A DNA stretch of 64,000 bases from Hyphomicrobiaceae bacterium (GTDB lineage Bacteria; Pseudomonadota; Alphaproteobacteria; Rhizobiales; Hyphomicrobiaceae). The notes beneath the pieces are model-generated. The model had not been told where the DNA came from. It saw nothing but the letters and a program-made list of their open reading frames with translations, and ran no database searches. Both the position numbers and the translations under genes were made by a program. The stretch covers positions 124,001 to 188,000 of the forward strand of contig JACKJI010000004.1 in assembly GCA_020638035.1 (NCBI GenBank), in the 5' to 3' direction. Shown one piece after another: positions 40,719-50,500 of the stretch; the stretch's first letter is position 1; each line of letters starts with the position of its first letter.

Positions 40719-41369
40719 AGCCACACGAGGCGACAGGATCGTCACGAGGCAGGCCAAGGCGCCGACGGCGAGGCGATGGCGGGCAAGCACCGCCGTGTCG
40801 CGATCGTGCTTTCGGCGGTCGCTGTCGGCATGATCGTGATGGCGTATGCCGCAGTGCCGCTCTATCGCATCTTCTGCCAGACAACTGGATATGGCGGCAC
40901 GCCGAAGATCGCGTCGAACAATGACGTCAAGGTGATCGACCGCACGATCGAGGTTCGTCTTGATGCCAACGTTGCTCCGGGTCTGGCGTGGCGCTTCCGT
41001 CCCAAGCAGGCGTCGGTGACGGTCCGGCTCGGTGAGACCGTGATGGTGCACTACGAGGCAACCAACTTCGGCAGCACGACGACGCGCGGGACCGCAAGCT
41101 ATAACGTGGCGCCCGATTCGGCTGGCGCCTATTTCAATAAGATCGCGTGCTTCTGTTTCACCGAGCAGAAGCTGGATCCCGGCCAGTCAGTCGACATGCC
41201 GGTGACGTTTTTCGTCGATCCGGCCTTGATTGAGGATCGTGACACCAATCAGCTGCCAGTGATCACGCTGTCCTACACCTTCCATGCCATGGACAAGCCT
41301 GCTGCGGCTGATGCTGCCGCCTCGCAGAAGCAGCCGCGAGGCGCAGCAGTTCAGCGCAGTCCGGGCTAG
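40719..41369 (+). CDS. ctaG: Cytochrome c oxidase assembly protein CtaG (Cox11)
   Basis: This is a copper chaperone that delivers copper to the CuB site of subunit I. There is one N-terminal membrane helix (VAIVLSAVAVGMIVMAYAAVPLY) followed by RIFCQTTGYGGTP and a periplasmic immunoglobulin-like domain carrying the copper motif CFCF (NKIACFCFTEQ). Three in-frame starts are possible: ATG 40689, GTG 40719 with AGAGGA upstream (chosen), and ATG 40776. The tail after FHAMD is Ala-rich and unconserved. Confidence 0.93.
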   Translation, partial: SHTRRQDRHEAGQGADGEAMAGKHRRVAIVLSAVAVGMIVMAYAAVPLYRIFCQTTGYGGTPKIASNNDVKVIDRTIEVRLDANVAPGLAWRFRPKQASVTVRLGETVMVHYEATNFGSTTTRGTASYNVAPDSAGAYFNKIACFCFTEQKLDPGQSVDMPVTFFVDPALIEDRDTNQLPVITLSYTFHAMDKPAAADAAASQKQPRGAAVQRSPG

Positions 41370-41563
41370 GGTGCAGGAGGAATTGCTTAGCGGCCGGAGC
41401 AGTGTCCGGTCGGGGTACGAAACGGAATACAGCGTCGCCTGAGGGCGCGTTGAGTTGCGACTGGAGACGGGTGCTTGCCGCGGACGATCCCTCAGGGATC
41501 AGGCTTCGGAAGGTGACCCCAACAAAGGACGCCCAGGAAGGGAAAAGGGGAACGGAGATTTCG

Positions 41564-42475
41564 ATGGCCGATTCACACGCAAAGAACCACGACTATCACC
41601 TTGTCGATCCGAGCCCGTGGCCAGTGACCGCCTCGGTGGCGGCGTTTGTCACGGCAATCGGCGCGATCGTATGGATGCGCTCGCTCGGCGGCGGCAGCGG
41701 CCTGTTCGGCATGCACGGCCCCTGGGTCTTTGCGCTAGGGTTCGCGGGCCTCAGCCTGACGGCGTACCTGTGGTGGCGCGATGTCATCATCGAGGCCCAC
41801 AAGGGCGATCACACGCCGGTGGTGCAGCTCCATCTGCGCTACGGCATGATCATGTTCATTGCATCCGAGGTGATGTTCTTCATCGCCTGGTTCTGGGCTT
41901 ATTTCGACGCCTCGCTGTTTCCGGGCGCGGGTGGCCAGGTGACGAACATCCCCGAGACCGTGGGCTTGGTGGCACGTCAGGAGCTGACGGGCGGGCACTG
42001 GCCGCCTCAGCCCAGCGACCATTTCAAGGCGACCTTCGATCCGTGGGGCTTGCCGCTGGTCAATACGCTCATCCTGCTGCTCTCGGGCTGCACCGTCACC
42101 TGGGCGCACCATGCGCTGCTGAAGAACGATCGCAAGGGTCTGATCTGGGGTCTGGCGATCACTGTGGTGCTGGGCGCCGCGTTCACCGCCTGCCAGGCTT
42201 ATGAGTATGGTCACGCAGCCTTCAACTTCGCCGGGCACATCTATGGCTCGACGTTCTTTATGGCGACGGGCTTCCATGGCGCACACGTGATCATCGGCAC
42301 GATCTTCCTGTTCGTCTGCCTGCTTCGCGCGCTGAAGGGACACTTCACGCCCAAACAGCACTTCGGATTCGAGGCGGCCGCCTGGTACTGGCATTTCGTC
42401 GACGTGGTTTGGCTGTTCCTGTTTGCGGCCATCTATGTGTGGGGTGCTGGCGCCCACGCGGGTGCCGGCCACTGA
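41564..42475 (+). CDS. coxC: Cytochrome c oxidase subunit III
   Basis: This is subunit III of the aa3 oxidase, which stabilises the core. It has 303 residues with seven membrane helices, lipid-site motif EVMFFIAWFWAYFDASLFPG and C-terminal GFEAAAWYWHFVDVVWLFLF. The ATG giving MADSHAKNHDYHLVDPSPWP is preceded by CGGAG; the frame continues 54 residues upstream without support. Two strong hairpins follow directly. Confidence 0.97.
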   Translation: MADSHAKNHDYHLVDPSPWPVTASVAAFVTAIGAIVWMRSLGGGSGLFGMHGPWVFALGFAGLSLTAYLWWRDVIIEAHKGDHTPVVQLHLRYGMIMFIASEVMFFIAWFWAYFDASLFPGAGGQVTNIPETVGLVARQELTGGHWPPQPSDHFKATFDPWGLPLVNTLILLLSGCTVTWAHHALLKNDRKGLIWGLAITVVLGAAFTACQAYEYGHAAFNFAGHIYGSTFFMATGFHGAHVIIGTIFLFVCLLRALKGHFTPKQHFGFEAAAWYWHFVDVVWLFLFAAIYVWGAGAHAGAGH

Positions 42476-42483
42476 TTGGCCAT

Positions 42484-42550
42484 GTGGCGGCCGTCGCAAC
42501 GGCGCCACAAGATGAATGACCATGTGGCCGGAACCGATGGTTCCGGCCAC
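42484..42550 (+). other. Double hairpin after coxC
   Basis: Two adjacent stem-loops lie just after the coxC stop. The first (42484-42508) pairs GTGGCG and CCGT with ACGG and CGCCAC around CGCA, with one bulged G. The second (42524-42550) is a perfect 12-bp stem, GTGGCCGGAACC with GGTTCCGGCCAC around GAT. No T-run follows, and DUF983 starts 137 bases later. Confidence 0.7.
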
Positions 42551-42686
42551 TGGTGTCTCTGGCATCGGCGGTTGTGCTGGCACCGGGATGATGTGTTCGC
42601 ACCGTGGTGCTTGCGGCAGCCGTGCAGGCCGCCTGTGGCCATTGCCCGCATTGCGATGGGGCGCTCTGCCCGCGAGATTGGCGCCC

Positions 42687-43070
42687 ATGACCAGCATCCA
42701 CCAAAAGCCGACCGCTTCTCCCGTGGCCCTCGCGTTGAAGGCACGCTGTCCGCGCTGTGGCGAGGGGCCGCTGTTCCATCAGGTGTTGAACCTGCGCGAG
42801 CGTTGTGACAGCTGCGGCCTCGATTACAAGTTCATCGACACGGGGGACGGGCCCGCGGTGTTCGCAATCTTCATTCTCGGTTTCGTGGTTCTCGGCGGTG
42901 CGCTGTGGGTGCAGCTCACTTATGATACGCCGATGCTGTTGACGGTGGCGCTCTCGGGTGTCGTAACGCTGGCGCTGGCGCTGGGGCTGTTGCGTTTCCT
43001 GAAGGCGCTGCTGATCGCGCTGCAGTACAAGAACAAGGCCGAGGAAGGCCGCCTTGCGAAGGGCGACTGA
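42687..43070 (+). CDS. DUF983 family protein
   Basis: This 127-residue protein has the DUF983 layout: two CxxC knuckles (ARCPRCGEGPLF and CDSCGLDYKF) followed by two membrane helices (FAIFILGFVVLGGALWV and LTVALSGVVTLALALGLL). The family is commonly found beside oxidase genes, and function is unknown. The ATG at 42687 gives the conserved start; the frame runs 57 residues upstream over the coxC hairpins and is not coding there. Confidence 0.9.
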   Translation: MTSIHQKPTASPVALALKARCPRCGEGPLFHQVLNLRERCDSCGLDYKFIDTGDGPAVFAIFILGFVVLGGALWVQLTYDTPMLLTVALSGVVTLALALGLLRFLKALLIALQYKNKAEEGRLAKGD

Positions 43071-43106
43071 CGCTTCGGGCGTATACCCTGCGACGGGATC
43101 TGACCC

Positions 43107-43916
43107 ATGCGACTTGGTGACCGCGGAACCGTGTGGCTGACAGCCTTCTCGCTCGTCGGTCTTGTCATCCTCGTCTCACTCGGCAATTGGCAAATGCGGC
43201 GGTTGGCCTGGAAAGAGGCGCTGATCGAGCGCGTCGAGGCGCGCAGCAAAATGTTGCCCCTCAGCCTTGAGGCTGCACTGGGCAGCTATTCAGCCTCGCA
43301 TGAGAAGGATCTCACCGAGATTCTCGAATTCACGCGCGTGTCCTTGCGTGGGCGATTCCGCCATGATCTGGAATTTCATGTGTGGAGCCCCGGGAAGTCA
43401 GGCCCGGCATGGAGCGTCGTTACTCCGCTCGAGTTGGCGCATGGTTCAGCCGGGGCCGCGGGTAGTCGTCATCCGGCGATCGTTCTGGTGATACGTGGCA
43501 GCATTCCGGCGGCACGAAAGGCAGTGGCTTCCCGCACCTCTGGCAATCCGCAGAGTGAGGTGGCCTTTGTCGGTCGCGTGCGGTTCGGTCATGTCGGCGC
43601 CTTCTCCAACGCTGAGCGGGCGGCCAATAACGAGTGGTACGAGCTTGACATCACCGGTATGCGAAAAGCTGCCGCTGCCACTATTGCCGCAGGTTCCACG
43701 TCGGGAAACGTCGATGAGGCGAGCGCGCGCATTGCACCATTTTTCATTGAGGCGGAGACACCGACAGGTGGGTCGGATGGTCCGCAGCCGGAACTCGGCA
43801 AGTTCAATCTGACGAACCGGCATCTCGAATACGCGCTGACCTGGTATGGGCTCGCGGTCACCCTGGCCGGCGTCTACCTCGCGTTCGTCTGGTCGCGATG
43901 GCGCAGCGCCGGCTGA
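43107..43916 (+). CDS. surf1: SURF1 family cytochrome oxidase biogenesis protein
   Basis: This is a SURF1/Shy1 homologue of 269 residues that helps insert haem a into subunit I. An N-terminal helix (LVGLVILVSLGNWQMRRL) with the conserved LGNWQMRRLAWKE motif and a C-terminal helix (YALTWYGLAVTLAGVYLAFVWSR) flank a periplasmic domain containing VSLRGRF and NLTNRHLEYALTWYG. It is the last gene of the oxidase cluster. Confidence 0.94.
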   Translation: MRLGDRGTVWLTAFSLVGLVILVSLGNWQMRRLAWKEALIERVEARSKMLPLSLEAALGSYSASHEKDLTEILEFTRVSLRGRFRHDLEFHVWSPGKSGPAWSVVTPLELAHGSAGAAGSRHPAIVLVIRGSIPAARKAVASRTSGNPQSEVAFVGRVRFGHVGAFSNAERAANNEWYELDITGMRKAAAATIAAGSTSGNVDEASARIAPFFIEAETPTGGSDGPQPELGKFNLTNRHLEYALTWYGLAVTLAGVYLAFVWSRWRSAG

Positions 43917-44101
43917 CCGACCAGCGCCGGCAATTGGTGCTGCAACCCAAGGCCTGCACCCGTTCTCACGCGTCCAGACGGCATTTTGCCAGCCTCTCGT
44001 GCACCCCTCGCCTTGTTTGCGGCCCGGCCCGGCAGTAGGGTGCGCCACGACCCACCGACGCTCGTACACAGATCGCAGACGGCCTTGACGGGCCGAGCAA
44101 A

Positions 44102-45550
44102 ATGCCAAGCACGAGGCTCTTTTTGTCCAAGCCATTCGCCTACATCTCCACGCGCGGCACTGCGCCAAATCTCGGCTTCGAGGATGTGCTGCTGGCCGGC
44201 CTCGCACGGGACGGCGGTCTTTACGTACCTGAAGTCTGGCCGCGGCTGACCGAGGACGAGATTGCCGCATTCGCCGGCTTGCCGTTCGCCGATGCGGCCG
44301 TCTCGGTTATCGGTCGCTTCACCGGTGGGTCGATCGCGCGAAAAGATCTGACGCGCATGGCGCACGAAGCCTACGCAACCTTTGGCCATGCTGCGGTGAC
44401 GCCGCTCGTCCAGGTTGGTCCCGACACGTTCGTCCTGGAGCTGTTCCACGGGCCGACGCTCGCCTTCAAGGACGTGGCGATGCAACTGCTCGCCCGGCTC
44501 ATGGACCACGTGCTGGAGAAGCGCAACGAGCGTGTCACCATTGTCGGTGCCACCTCTGGCGATACCGGAGGCGCTGCAATCGAAGCTTTTCGCGGGTCGA
44601 AGCGCGCCGATGTCGTGATCCTGTTCCCCGATGGCCGCGTTTCCGATGTGCAGCGTCGCATGATGACGACGCCAACCGAAGCCAACGTGCATGCTGTGGC
44701 CATCGATGGCACGTTTGATGATTGCCAGGCGCTTGTGAAGGCGATGTTCAACGATCACGGTTTCCGCGACCGTGTGCATCTGGCCGGCGTCAACTCGATC
44801 AACTGGGCGCGCATCGTTGCCCAGGTGACTTATTATTTTGCCGCTGCCACTGCGCTTGGCGCACCCTACAGAAAGGTCGCCTTCTCTGTCCCGACGGGCA
44901 ACTTCGGCGACATCTTTGCCGGCTACGTTGCCCGGCGCATGGGACTGCCGATCGCTGATCTCACCATTGCATCGAACGCGAACGACATTCTGCCGCGCAC
45001 CGTTGCGACGGGCGTCTACGAGATGCGTGAGGTCGTGGAAACGACCTCGCCGTCCATGGACATCCAGATCTCATCCAATTTCGAGCGCTATCTGTTCGAG
45101 GCGTCAAGCCGCGACGATGCCTATGTGCGCGGCGTCATGGGCTCGCTGTCCCAGTCGCGCCGGTTCGAAGTCGGTCCGGCCGTGGCGGAGCATCTGCGTC
45201 GTGACTTCTCTGCCGCGGCGGTTAGCGAGCAGCGCGTCGCCGAGACGATCCGCATGGTGAAGGCCCAAAGTGCCTATCTCATGGACCCACACACCGCCTG
45301 CGGTTATGCGGCCGCCGCAGAGGCGCGCCGCGACGGGCACGGTGTGCCACGCGTGATCTTGTCGACCGCGCATCCCGCCAAGTTCCCCGATGCGATGGAG
45401 GAGACCACGGGCGAACGTCCTTCGCTTCCGGCGCGCCTCGCCAGCCTGATGACCGATGCGGAACGGTTCGAGCGCCTGCCCAACGACCTGGCGGCCGTAC
45501 AGAAATTCGTCGAGTCGCGCGCACGCGCTTCAAGCGAGGCGTCAGCATGA
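44102..45550 (+). CDS. thrC: Threonine synthase
   Basis: This PLP enzyme makes threonine from O-phosphohomoserine. It has 482 residues, of the longer type. The N-terminal YISTRG motif, the PLP lysine in HGPTLAFKDVAMQLL, the phosphate-binding GATSGDTGGAAIEAF and VPTGNFGDIFAGYVARRMG are present. The last four bases overlap the ATG of the M16 peptidase gene (ATGA), so the two are translationally coupled. thrB lies 10 kb away in this window. Confidence 0.97.
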   Translation: MPSTRLFLSKPFAYISTRGTAPNLGFEDVLLAGLARDGGLYVPEVWPRLTEDEIAAFAGLPFADAAVSVIGRFTGGSIARKDLTRMAHEAYATFGHAAVTPLVQVGPDTFVLELFHGPTLAFKDVAMQLLARLMDHVLEKRNERVTIVGATSGDTGGAAIEAFRGSKRADVVILFPDGRVSDVQRRMMTTPTEANVHAVAIDGTFDDCQALVKAMFNDHGFRDRVHLAGVNSINWARIVAQVTYYFAAATALGAPYRKVAFSVPTGNFGDIFAGYVARRMGLPIADLTIASNANDILPRTVATGVYEMREVVETTSPSMDIQISSNFERYLFEASSRDDAYVRGVMGSLSQSRRFEVGPAVAEHLRRDFSAAAVSEQRVAETIRMVKAQSAYLMDPHTACGYAAAAEARRDGHGVPRVILSTAHPAKFPDAMEETTGERPSLPARLASLMTDAERFERLPNDLAAVQKFVESRARASSEASA

Positions 45551-46818
45551 CAACCGAGATCACGACGCTGGCAAATGGACTGCGCGTCGTCTCGCATCAC
45601 ATGCCGCATCTGGAAACGCTGTCTCTCGGGGTGTGGGTGGCGACTGGCGCCCGGCACGAAAAGGCAAGCGAGCACGGCATATCGCACTTCCTGGAGCATA
45701 TGGCCTTCAAGGGTACCGCGCGTCGCTCGGCCCAGGCCATCGCCGAGGAGATCGAAAACATTGGCGGTGAACTCAACGCGGCGACGAGCCTGGAGAACAC
45801 CGCCTATTTCGCTCGCGTCCTGAAGGGCGACGAAGGCCCCGCGCTCGATATCCTGGCCGACATCCTGCAGCATTCGATGTTCGATGCCGACGAGTTGGAG
45901 CGCGAGCGCGAGGTCATCCTGCAGGAGATCGCGGCTACCCGCGACAGCCCGGACGACATTGCCTATGACCTCTTGCAGGAGGCGGCGTTCCCGGATCAGC
46001 CGGTGGGACGCGCCATTCTCGGCACGACGGCTACCGTCAAGAGCTTTGACAGGCCGAGCCTGGAAGCCTTTATGGCACAACATTATTCGCCCGAGCGCAT
46101 GGTCGTTTCGGCGGCTGGCGCCATCCACCACGATCGCTTCGTCCGCCACGCTGAGGCCCTATTCGGCGGGCTACCTCAGCAAGGAGCGCGCGTCGGCGAG
46201 GCCGCGCTTTACAGGGGGGGAGTGCGCGCATCCGACCGGCGTTTCGAACAGAGCCATCTGCTTCTGGGTTTCGAGGCACCGTCCTATCACGCGCAGGATT
46301 TCTTTGCCGCGCAGGTTTTTTCCGGGCTGTTCGGCGGGGGTATGTCGTCACGGTTGTTTCAAGAGGTCCGTGAGCGGCGGGGGCTGTGCTACTCGATCTA
46401 TTCGTCGGCTTGGGCGTTGGCCGATACGGGGCTCTTTTCCATCCATGCGGCAACGGGGGCCGACATGATGACCGAGTTGAGCGAAGTGGTGGCCCGTGAG
46501 CTGGCCCAGATCGCCCGGACCGGAGCCGGCGAGGCCGAGATTGCGCGCGCCAAGGCACAGCTCAAGGCCGGCTTGCTGATGGGGCTGGAAAGCTCAGGCG
46601 CACGCGCAGAGCAAATGGCGCGACATCTGATCGCCTATGACCGCGTACTGACCACCGAGGAATTGATCCAAGGCGTTGACCGGGTCGGGTCGGGCGACGT
46701 GAAGACGTTCGCGGAGCGGCTGGTCGCCGGCGCGCCGTCTGTCGCGGTCGTCGGCTCGGGCCGGCGTTCGGCTGGCGAGGCCGCCCGTTTCGCCGGCATG
46801 CTCGGCGCAAAAGTCTGA
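45547..46818 (+). CDS. M16 family zinc peptidase (processing peptidase-like)
   Basis: This is a pitrilysin/mitochondrial-processing-peptidase-like protein of 423 residues. The inverted zinc motif HxxEH is present as ISHFLEHMAFKGT, with the distal Glu in the ELNAATSLENTAYFARVL region. The C-terminal inactive half contains GGGMSSRLFQEVRERRGLCYSIYS. The start overlaps the thrC stop. In Rhizobiales this gene commonly follows thrC; the physiological substrate is unknown. Confidence 0.95.
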   Translation: MTTEITTLANGLRVVSHHMPHLETLSLGVWVATGARHEKASEHGISHFLEHMAFKGTARRSAQAIAEEIENIGGELNAATSLENTAYFARVLKGDEGPALDILADILQHSMFDADELEREREVILQEIAATRDSPDDIAYDLLQEAAFPDQPVGRAILGTTATVKSFDRPSLEAFMAQHYSPERMVVSAAGAIHHDRFVRHAEALFGGLPQQGARVGEAALYRGGVRASDRRFEQSHLLLGFEAPSYHAQDFFAAQVFSGLFGGGMSSRLFQEVRERRGLCYSIYSSAWALADTGLFSIHAATGADMMTELSEVVARELAQIARTGAGEAEIARAKAQLKAGLLMGLESSGARAEQMARHLIAYDRVLTTEELIQGVDRVGSGDVKTFAERLVAGAPSVAVVGSGRRSAGEAARFAGMLGAKV

Positions 46819-46827
46819 GGAGCTCTC

Positions 46828-47538
46828 ATGGCGCTTCTCAGAACCAGCAAGGCTCCCGACCCCGCTCCCATCATTCGCGGCCAGGGCGTCATGTTGCGTG
46901 CGCCATCAATGACGGACTACCCGGCCTGGGCGGAGCTGCGCGCACTGAGCCGCGAGCATCTGACACCGTGGGAGCCGCTGTGGGCGCGCGATGAACTCTC
47001 GCGCTCCGCCTTTCGCCGCCGCATTCGGCATTACCAACGCGAGGCGCGCGAGGATCTGGGCTATGCCTTCTTCATCCATGCCGCGCCGCAGCCACCGTCC
47101 GCGTCACGTCGCTTCGGCCATCATGCAACGGTGCCCTCTGGGTTGCCGACGCTGGCGCAACGCCAGCCAATATTTGCGCGTCTTTCGGGCGCCCTGCCGC
47201 CGCTGGTCGGCGGCGTCACACTGACCAATGTGCGCCGCGGTGTTACCCAGTCGGCGACGCTCGGCTACTGGCTCGGTGTTCCCTACGTTGGTCACGGCCT
47301 GATGCACGATGCGCTTTCCGCGCTGTTGCCGTTCGCATTCGACGTCCTGCGCCTGCATCGCGTCGAGGCAGCGGTTATGCCGGCAAACGCTCCCTCCCTG
47401 AAGCTGCTCGATCGTCTTGGTTTCACGCGCGAAGGCGTGGCGCGGCGTTATCTCAAGATCAATGGCGTGTGGCAGGATCACATTGCCTTTGCGCTGCTGG
47501 CCGAGGATGTCGGCCGCGCGGACGGAGGCAGCGCATGA
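46828..47538 (+). CDS. GNAT N-acetyltransferase, RimJ/RimL type
   Basis: This 236-residue GNAT acetyltransferase resembles the ribosomal-protein acetylases RimJ/RimL. Visible are RGQGVMLRAPSMTDYPAWAELR at the N-terminus, GYWLGVPYVGHGLMHDAL (acetyl-CoA loop region) and HRVEAAVMPANAPSLKLLDRLGFTREGVARRYLKINGVWQDHIAFALL. It lies 9 bases after the M16 gene, and its stop overlaps the ATG of the next gene by 4 bases (ATGA). Confidence 0.93.
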   Translation: MALLRTSKAPDPAPIIRGQGVMLRAPSMTDYPAWAELRALSREHLTPWEPLWARDELSRSAFRRRIRHYQREAREDLGYAFFIHAAPQPPSASRRFGHHATVPSGLPTLAQRQPIFARLSGALPPLVGGVTLTNVRRGVTQSATLGYWLGVPYVGHGLMHDALSALLPFAFDVLRLHRVEAAVMPANAPSLKLLDRLGFTREGVARRYLKINGVWQDHIAFALLAEDVGRADGGSA

Positions 47539-50500
47539 GGCAGGCAGCCCCACACGCTGGTCGTCGATTTGGTACGATGCGGCGGCGCCTCCTTTGGCGC
47601 CAGGACATGCATCAGCCGCTGCTGCCTCTGGTCCTCTTCGTGCTGTTCTGGTTGGGGCTCAGCGCGCCGGCCTCAGCGCTGAAGCCGATCGTTGTCTCCC
47701 CCGACAAGGACTACATCGAGATCACCACGCGGGGCGATGCCTACGAGGGTCGCGGCGACAGTCTGATGGTCGAGACCGCGGCCGGCGGCGACGGTGTCAG
47801 CGGGCGCATCTCAGTCAAGGCAGCGGCATCTGGCACCAACCCGAACTGGATCGTGTTTGCGCTCACCAACCAGACCGACAAGCCGATCGAGCGCTGGTTG
47901 ATCGCCGACCGCTATACGATGTCGGGCTCGGGCATCGTCTGGCCCGATCTCGACGCACGCCGCATCGAGGCAGTGACGCCATCGATCGGTTTCGTGCCGC
48001 AACGCATCAAGTCTGACCGGGCCGACATTTTCTCGCTGACGCTGGAGCCCGGCCAGACGATTACCTATATTGCCGAGCTGTCGTCGGAGCGATTTGCCCG
48101 CATCCATCTGTGGAAGCCGCTGGAATACGAAATCAAGTTCCGCGACCGTCAGCTCTTCAACGGCATCATGCTTGGCCTGTCGGTTCTGGCAGCGCTGTTC
48201 CTGACTGTCATCTTCGCTGCCAACCACAAGCTGATCTTCCCCGCGGCCGCCCTCTTCTCGTGGTGCGTGCTCGCTTATCTGTGCGTCGAATTCGGCTTCT
48301 TCCATAAGATCTTCAACATGAAGCCGGAGGACAACGCGGTCTATCGCGCGGCAGCAGAAAGCGCGATGGCGGCGAGCCTCGTCATGTTCCTGCATGCGTT
48401 TTTGCGGCTCGGTCTGACACACGGCCTCATCCGCATGCTGTCGCTGGTCTGGATCTTGGCGCAGCTGGCGCTCGTCGCGGTGGCCGCCATCGACCCGCGG
48501 CTGGCGGCGACTTTCGCGCGCTTCTCCTTCCCCGTTATCGGCGGTCTCGGCGGTCTTGCGACACTCTACCTCGCCATCCGTGGCCAGGACCGCGCCATGC
48601 ATTTGCTGCCGCCGTGGATCCTGTTCCTCGTCTGGATCTTTCTCGCTGGCGTGGTGCTCACCGGCAGGCTCGGCGGCGACATCTTCGTGTCGGCGTTGAT
48701 TGGCGGTCTCGTACTGATCCTGCTGCTCATCGGCTTCGTCGTGACGCAGTTCGCGTTCCGATCGCTGGAGCCGCTGGCCGGCCTTGCTCCGTCCGATAGT
48801 CAGCTTCGCGCTCTTGCGGTCGATGGCGCGCGTTCGGCCGTGTGGGAGTGGTCGAGCCGGCGCGACGAGATCAAGGTCGGCGAGATCGTCGAGCAGGCGC
48901 TCGGGCTGACGACGGGTGAACTCAATGTCAAGGTCGACGAGTTCCTGCAATACGTGCATCCGGCCGACCGGGAACGGTTCCGCCTGTCGCTGTGGTCGGT
49001 GCAGGAGCGAGCCGGTGGCAAGATCCGCTCCGACTTCCGCATGCGTCACGCCGATAACTCCTATCGCTGGTTCGAGCTTGAGGCGGCGGCCGTCGAGACT
49101 CAGGATCGCCGTTCGGTGCGCTGCGTCGGTCTCATGCGTGACGTCACCGAGACGAAGATGGCGCACGAGCGGTTACTGCAGAATGCGGTCCATTGCAGCC
49201 TCACGGGTCTGCCAAACCGGGAGCTGCTGATCGACCGCCTCGCAAATGCCGTGGCGCGGGCACGCACCGATGAAAGCATCCGACCGGCGTTGTTCTTCAT
49301 CGACATCGACAAGTTCAAGTCCGTGAATGCGTCGCTGGGCTTTGTGGTCGGCGACAGCCTGCTGCTCAACGTTGCCCGGCGTCTCCAGCGGCATCTCGGT
49401 CCGCATGACACGCTCGCCCGCATCGGCGGCGATCAGTTCGCAATTCTGTTCATCGACCAGCAGAACCCGCGCGAGCTCGCAGGGCTTGCCGAGCGTGTGC
49501 GCCGCAGCCTGCGCGCGCCAATGCAGATCGCAAGCCAGGAAGTCGTGCTCACGGGTTCGCTTGGCATCGCCATCTTTGATGGCGAGGCGGCAGCGGAGAG
49601 CGATCTGTTGAAGGAAGCAGAGATCGCCATGTATCGCGCCAAGCGGTCGGGCGCTGATCGCATCGAGTTGTTCCGGCCCGAGATGCGCGGCGAAACCAAC
49701 GATCGCGACCTCATGGAAGCCGCTCTGCGCAAGGCGATAGAGAAGGATCAGATCAAGGTCTTCTATCAACCGATCGTCTATCTTCCGACAGAGGAGCTGG
49801 CGGGCTTCGAAGCGTTGGCGCGCATGGATCACCCCAAGCTCGGCCTCGTCTCGCCGAACGCCTTCATTCCAATCGCCGAGGAGAGTGACCTCGTCGTCCG
49901 GCTCGGCTCGCGGGTGCTCGGTATTGCCGCCGACGATGCCGTCGTATGGCAGAAGGAGCTGCCACGCCCGGAGGACAGCCTGTTCGTCTCCGTCAACATC
50001 TCCAGTCGGCAGATTCTGCGCGCGCAGTTGGCACAGGAGGTGCGCCACATCGTCGGCCGTTCGCTGCTGGCGAAGGGGACGCTGAGGCTTGAGATCACCG
50101 AGTCGCTGGCGATGGAGAATCCGGAACACGCCGTCGAGATCCTGACGCAGATCCGCAATGCGGGCGCCGAACTCGCGCTTGACGATTTCGGCACGGGCTA
50201 TTCCTCGCTTGCCTATTTACAGCGTCTGCCCTGTGACACGATCAAGCTTGACCGCGGTCTCGTTCGGGCTGCCGGTGGCGGTGAGGATGCCGCCGCTGCA
50301 ATCATCCGCGCCATGGTCGCGCTTGCTCACGAGCTGGGCAAGAAGGTGGTCGCGGAAGGCGTCGAGACTGCCGAGGATGTCGCCTATCTGCGTTCGGTCG
50401 GCTGCGAATACGCCCAGGGCTATTACTACGGCGAGCCGATGTCGGATCGCGACGTGATCGATCTACTGCGCATCATCCGCAAGTCGGAGCGCAAGCTGCA

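Noticed and set aside
47811..49166. 451-residue open frame opposite the EAL gene
   Set aside because: Antisense shadow of the membrane and PAS region; no domain likeness.
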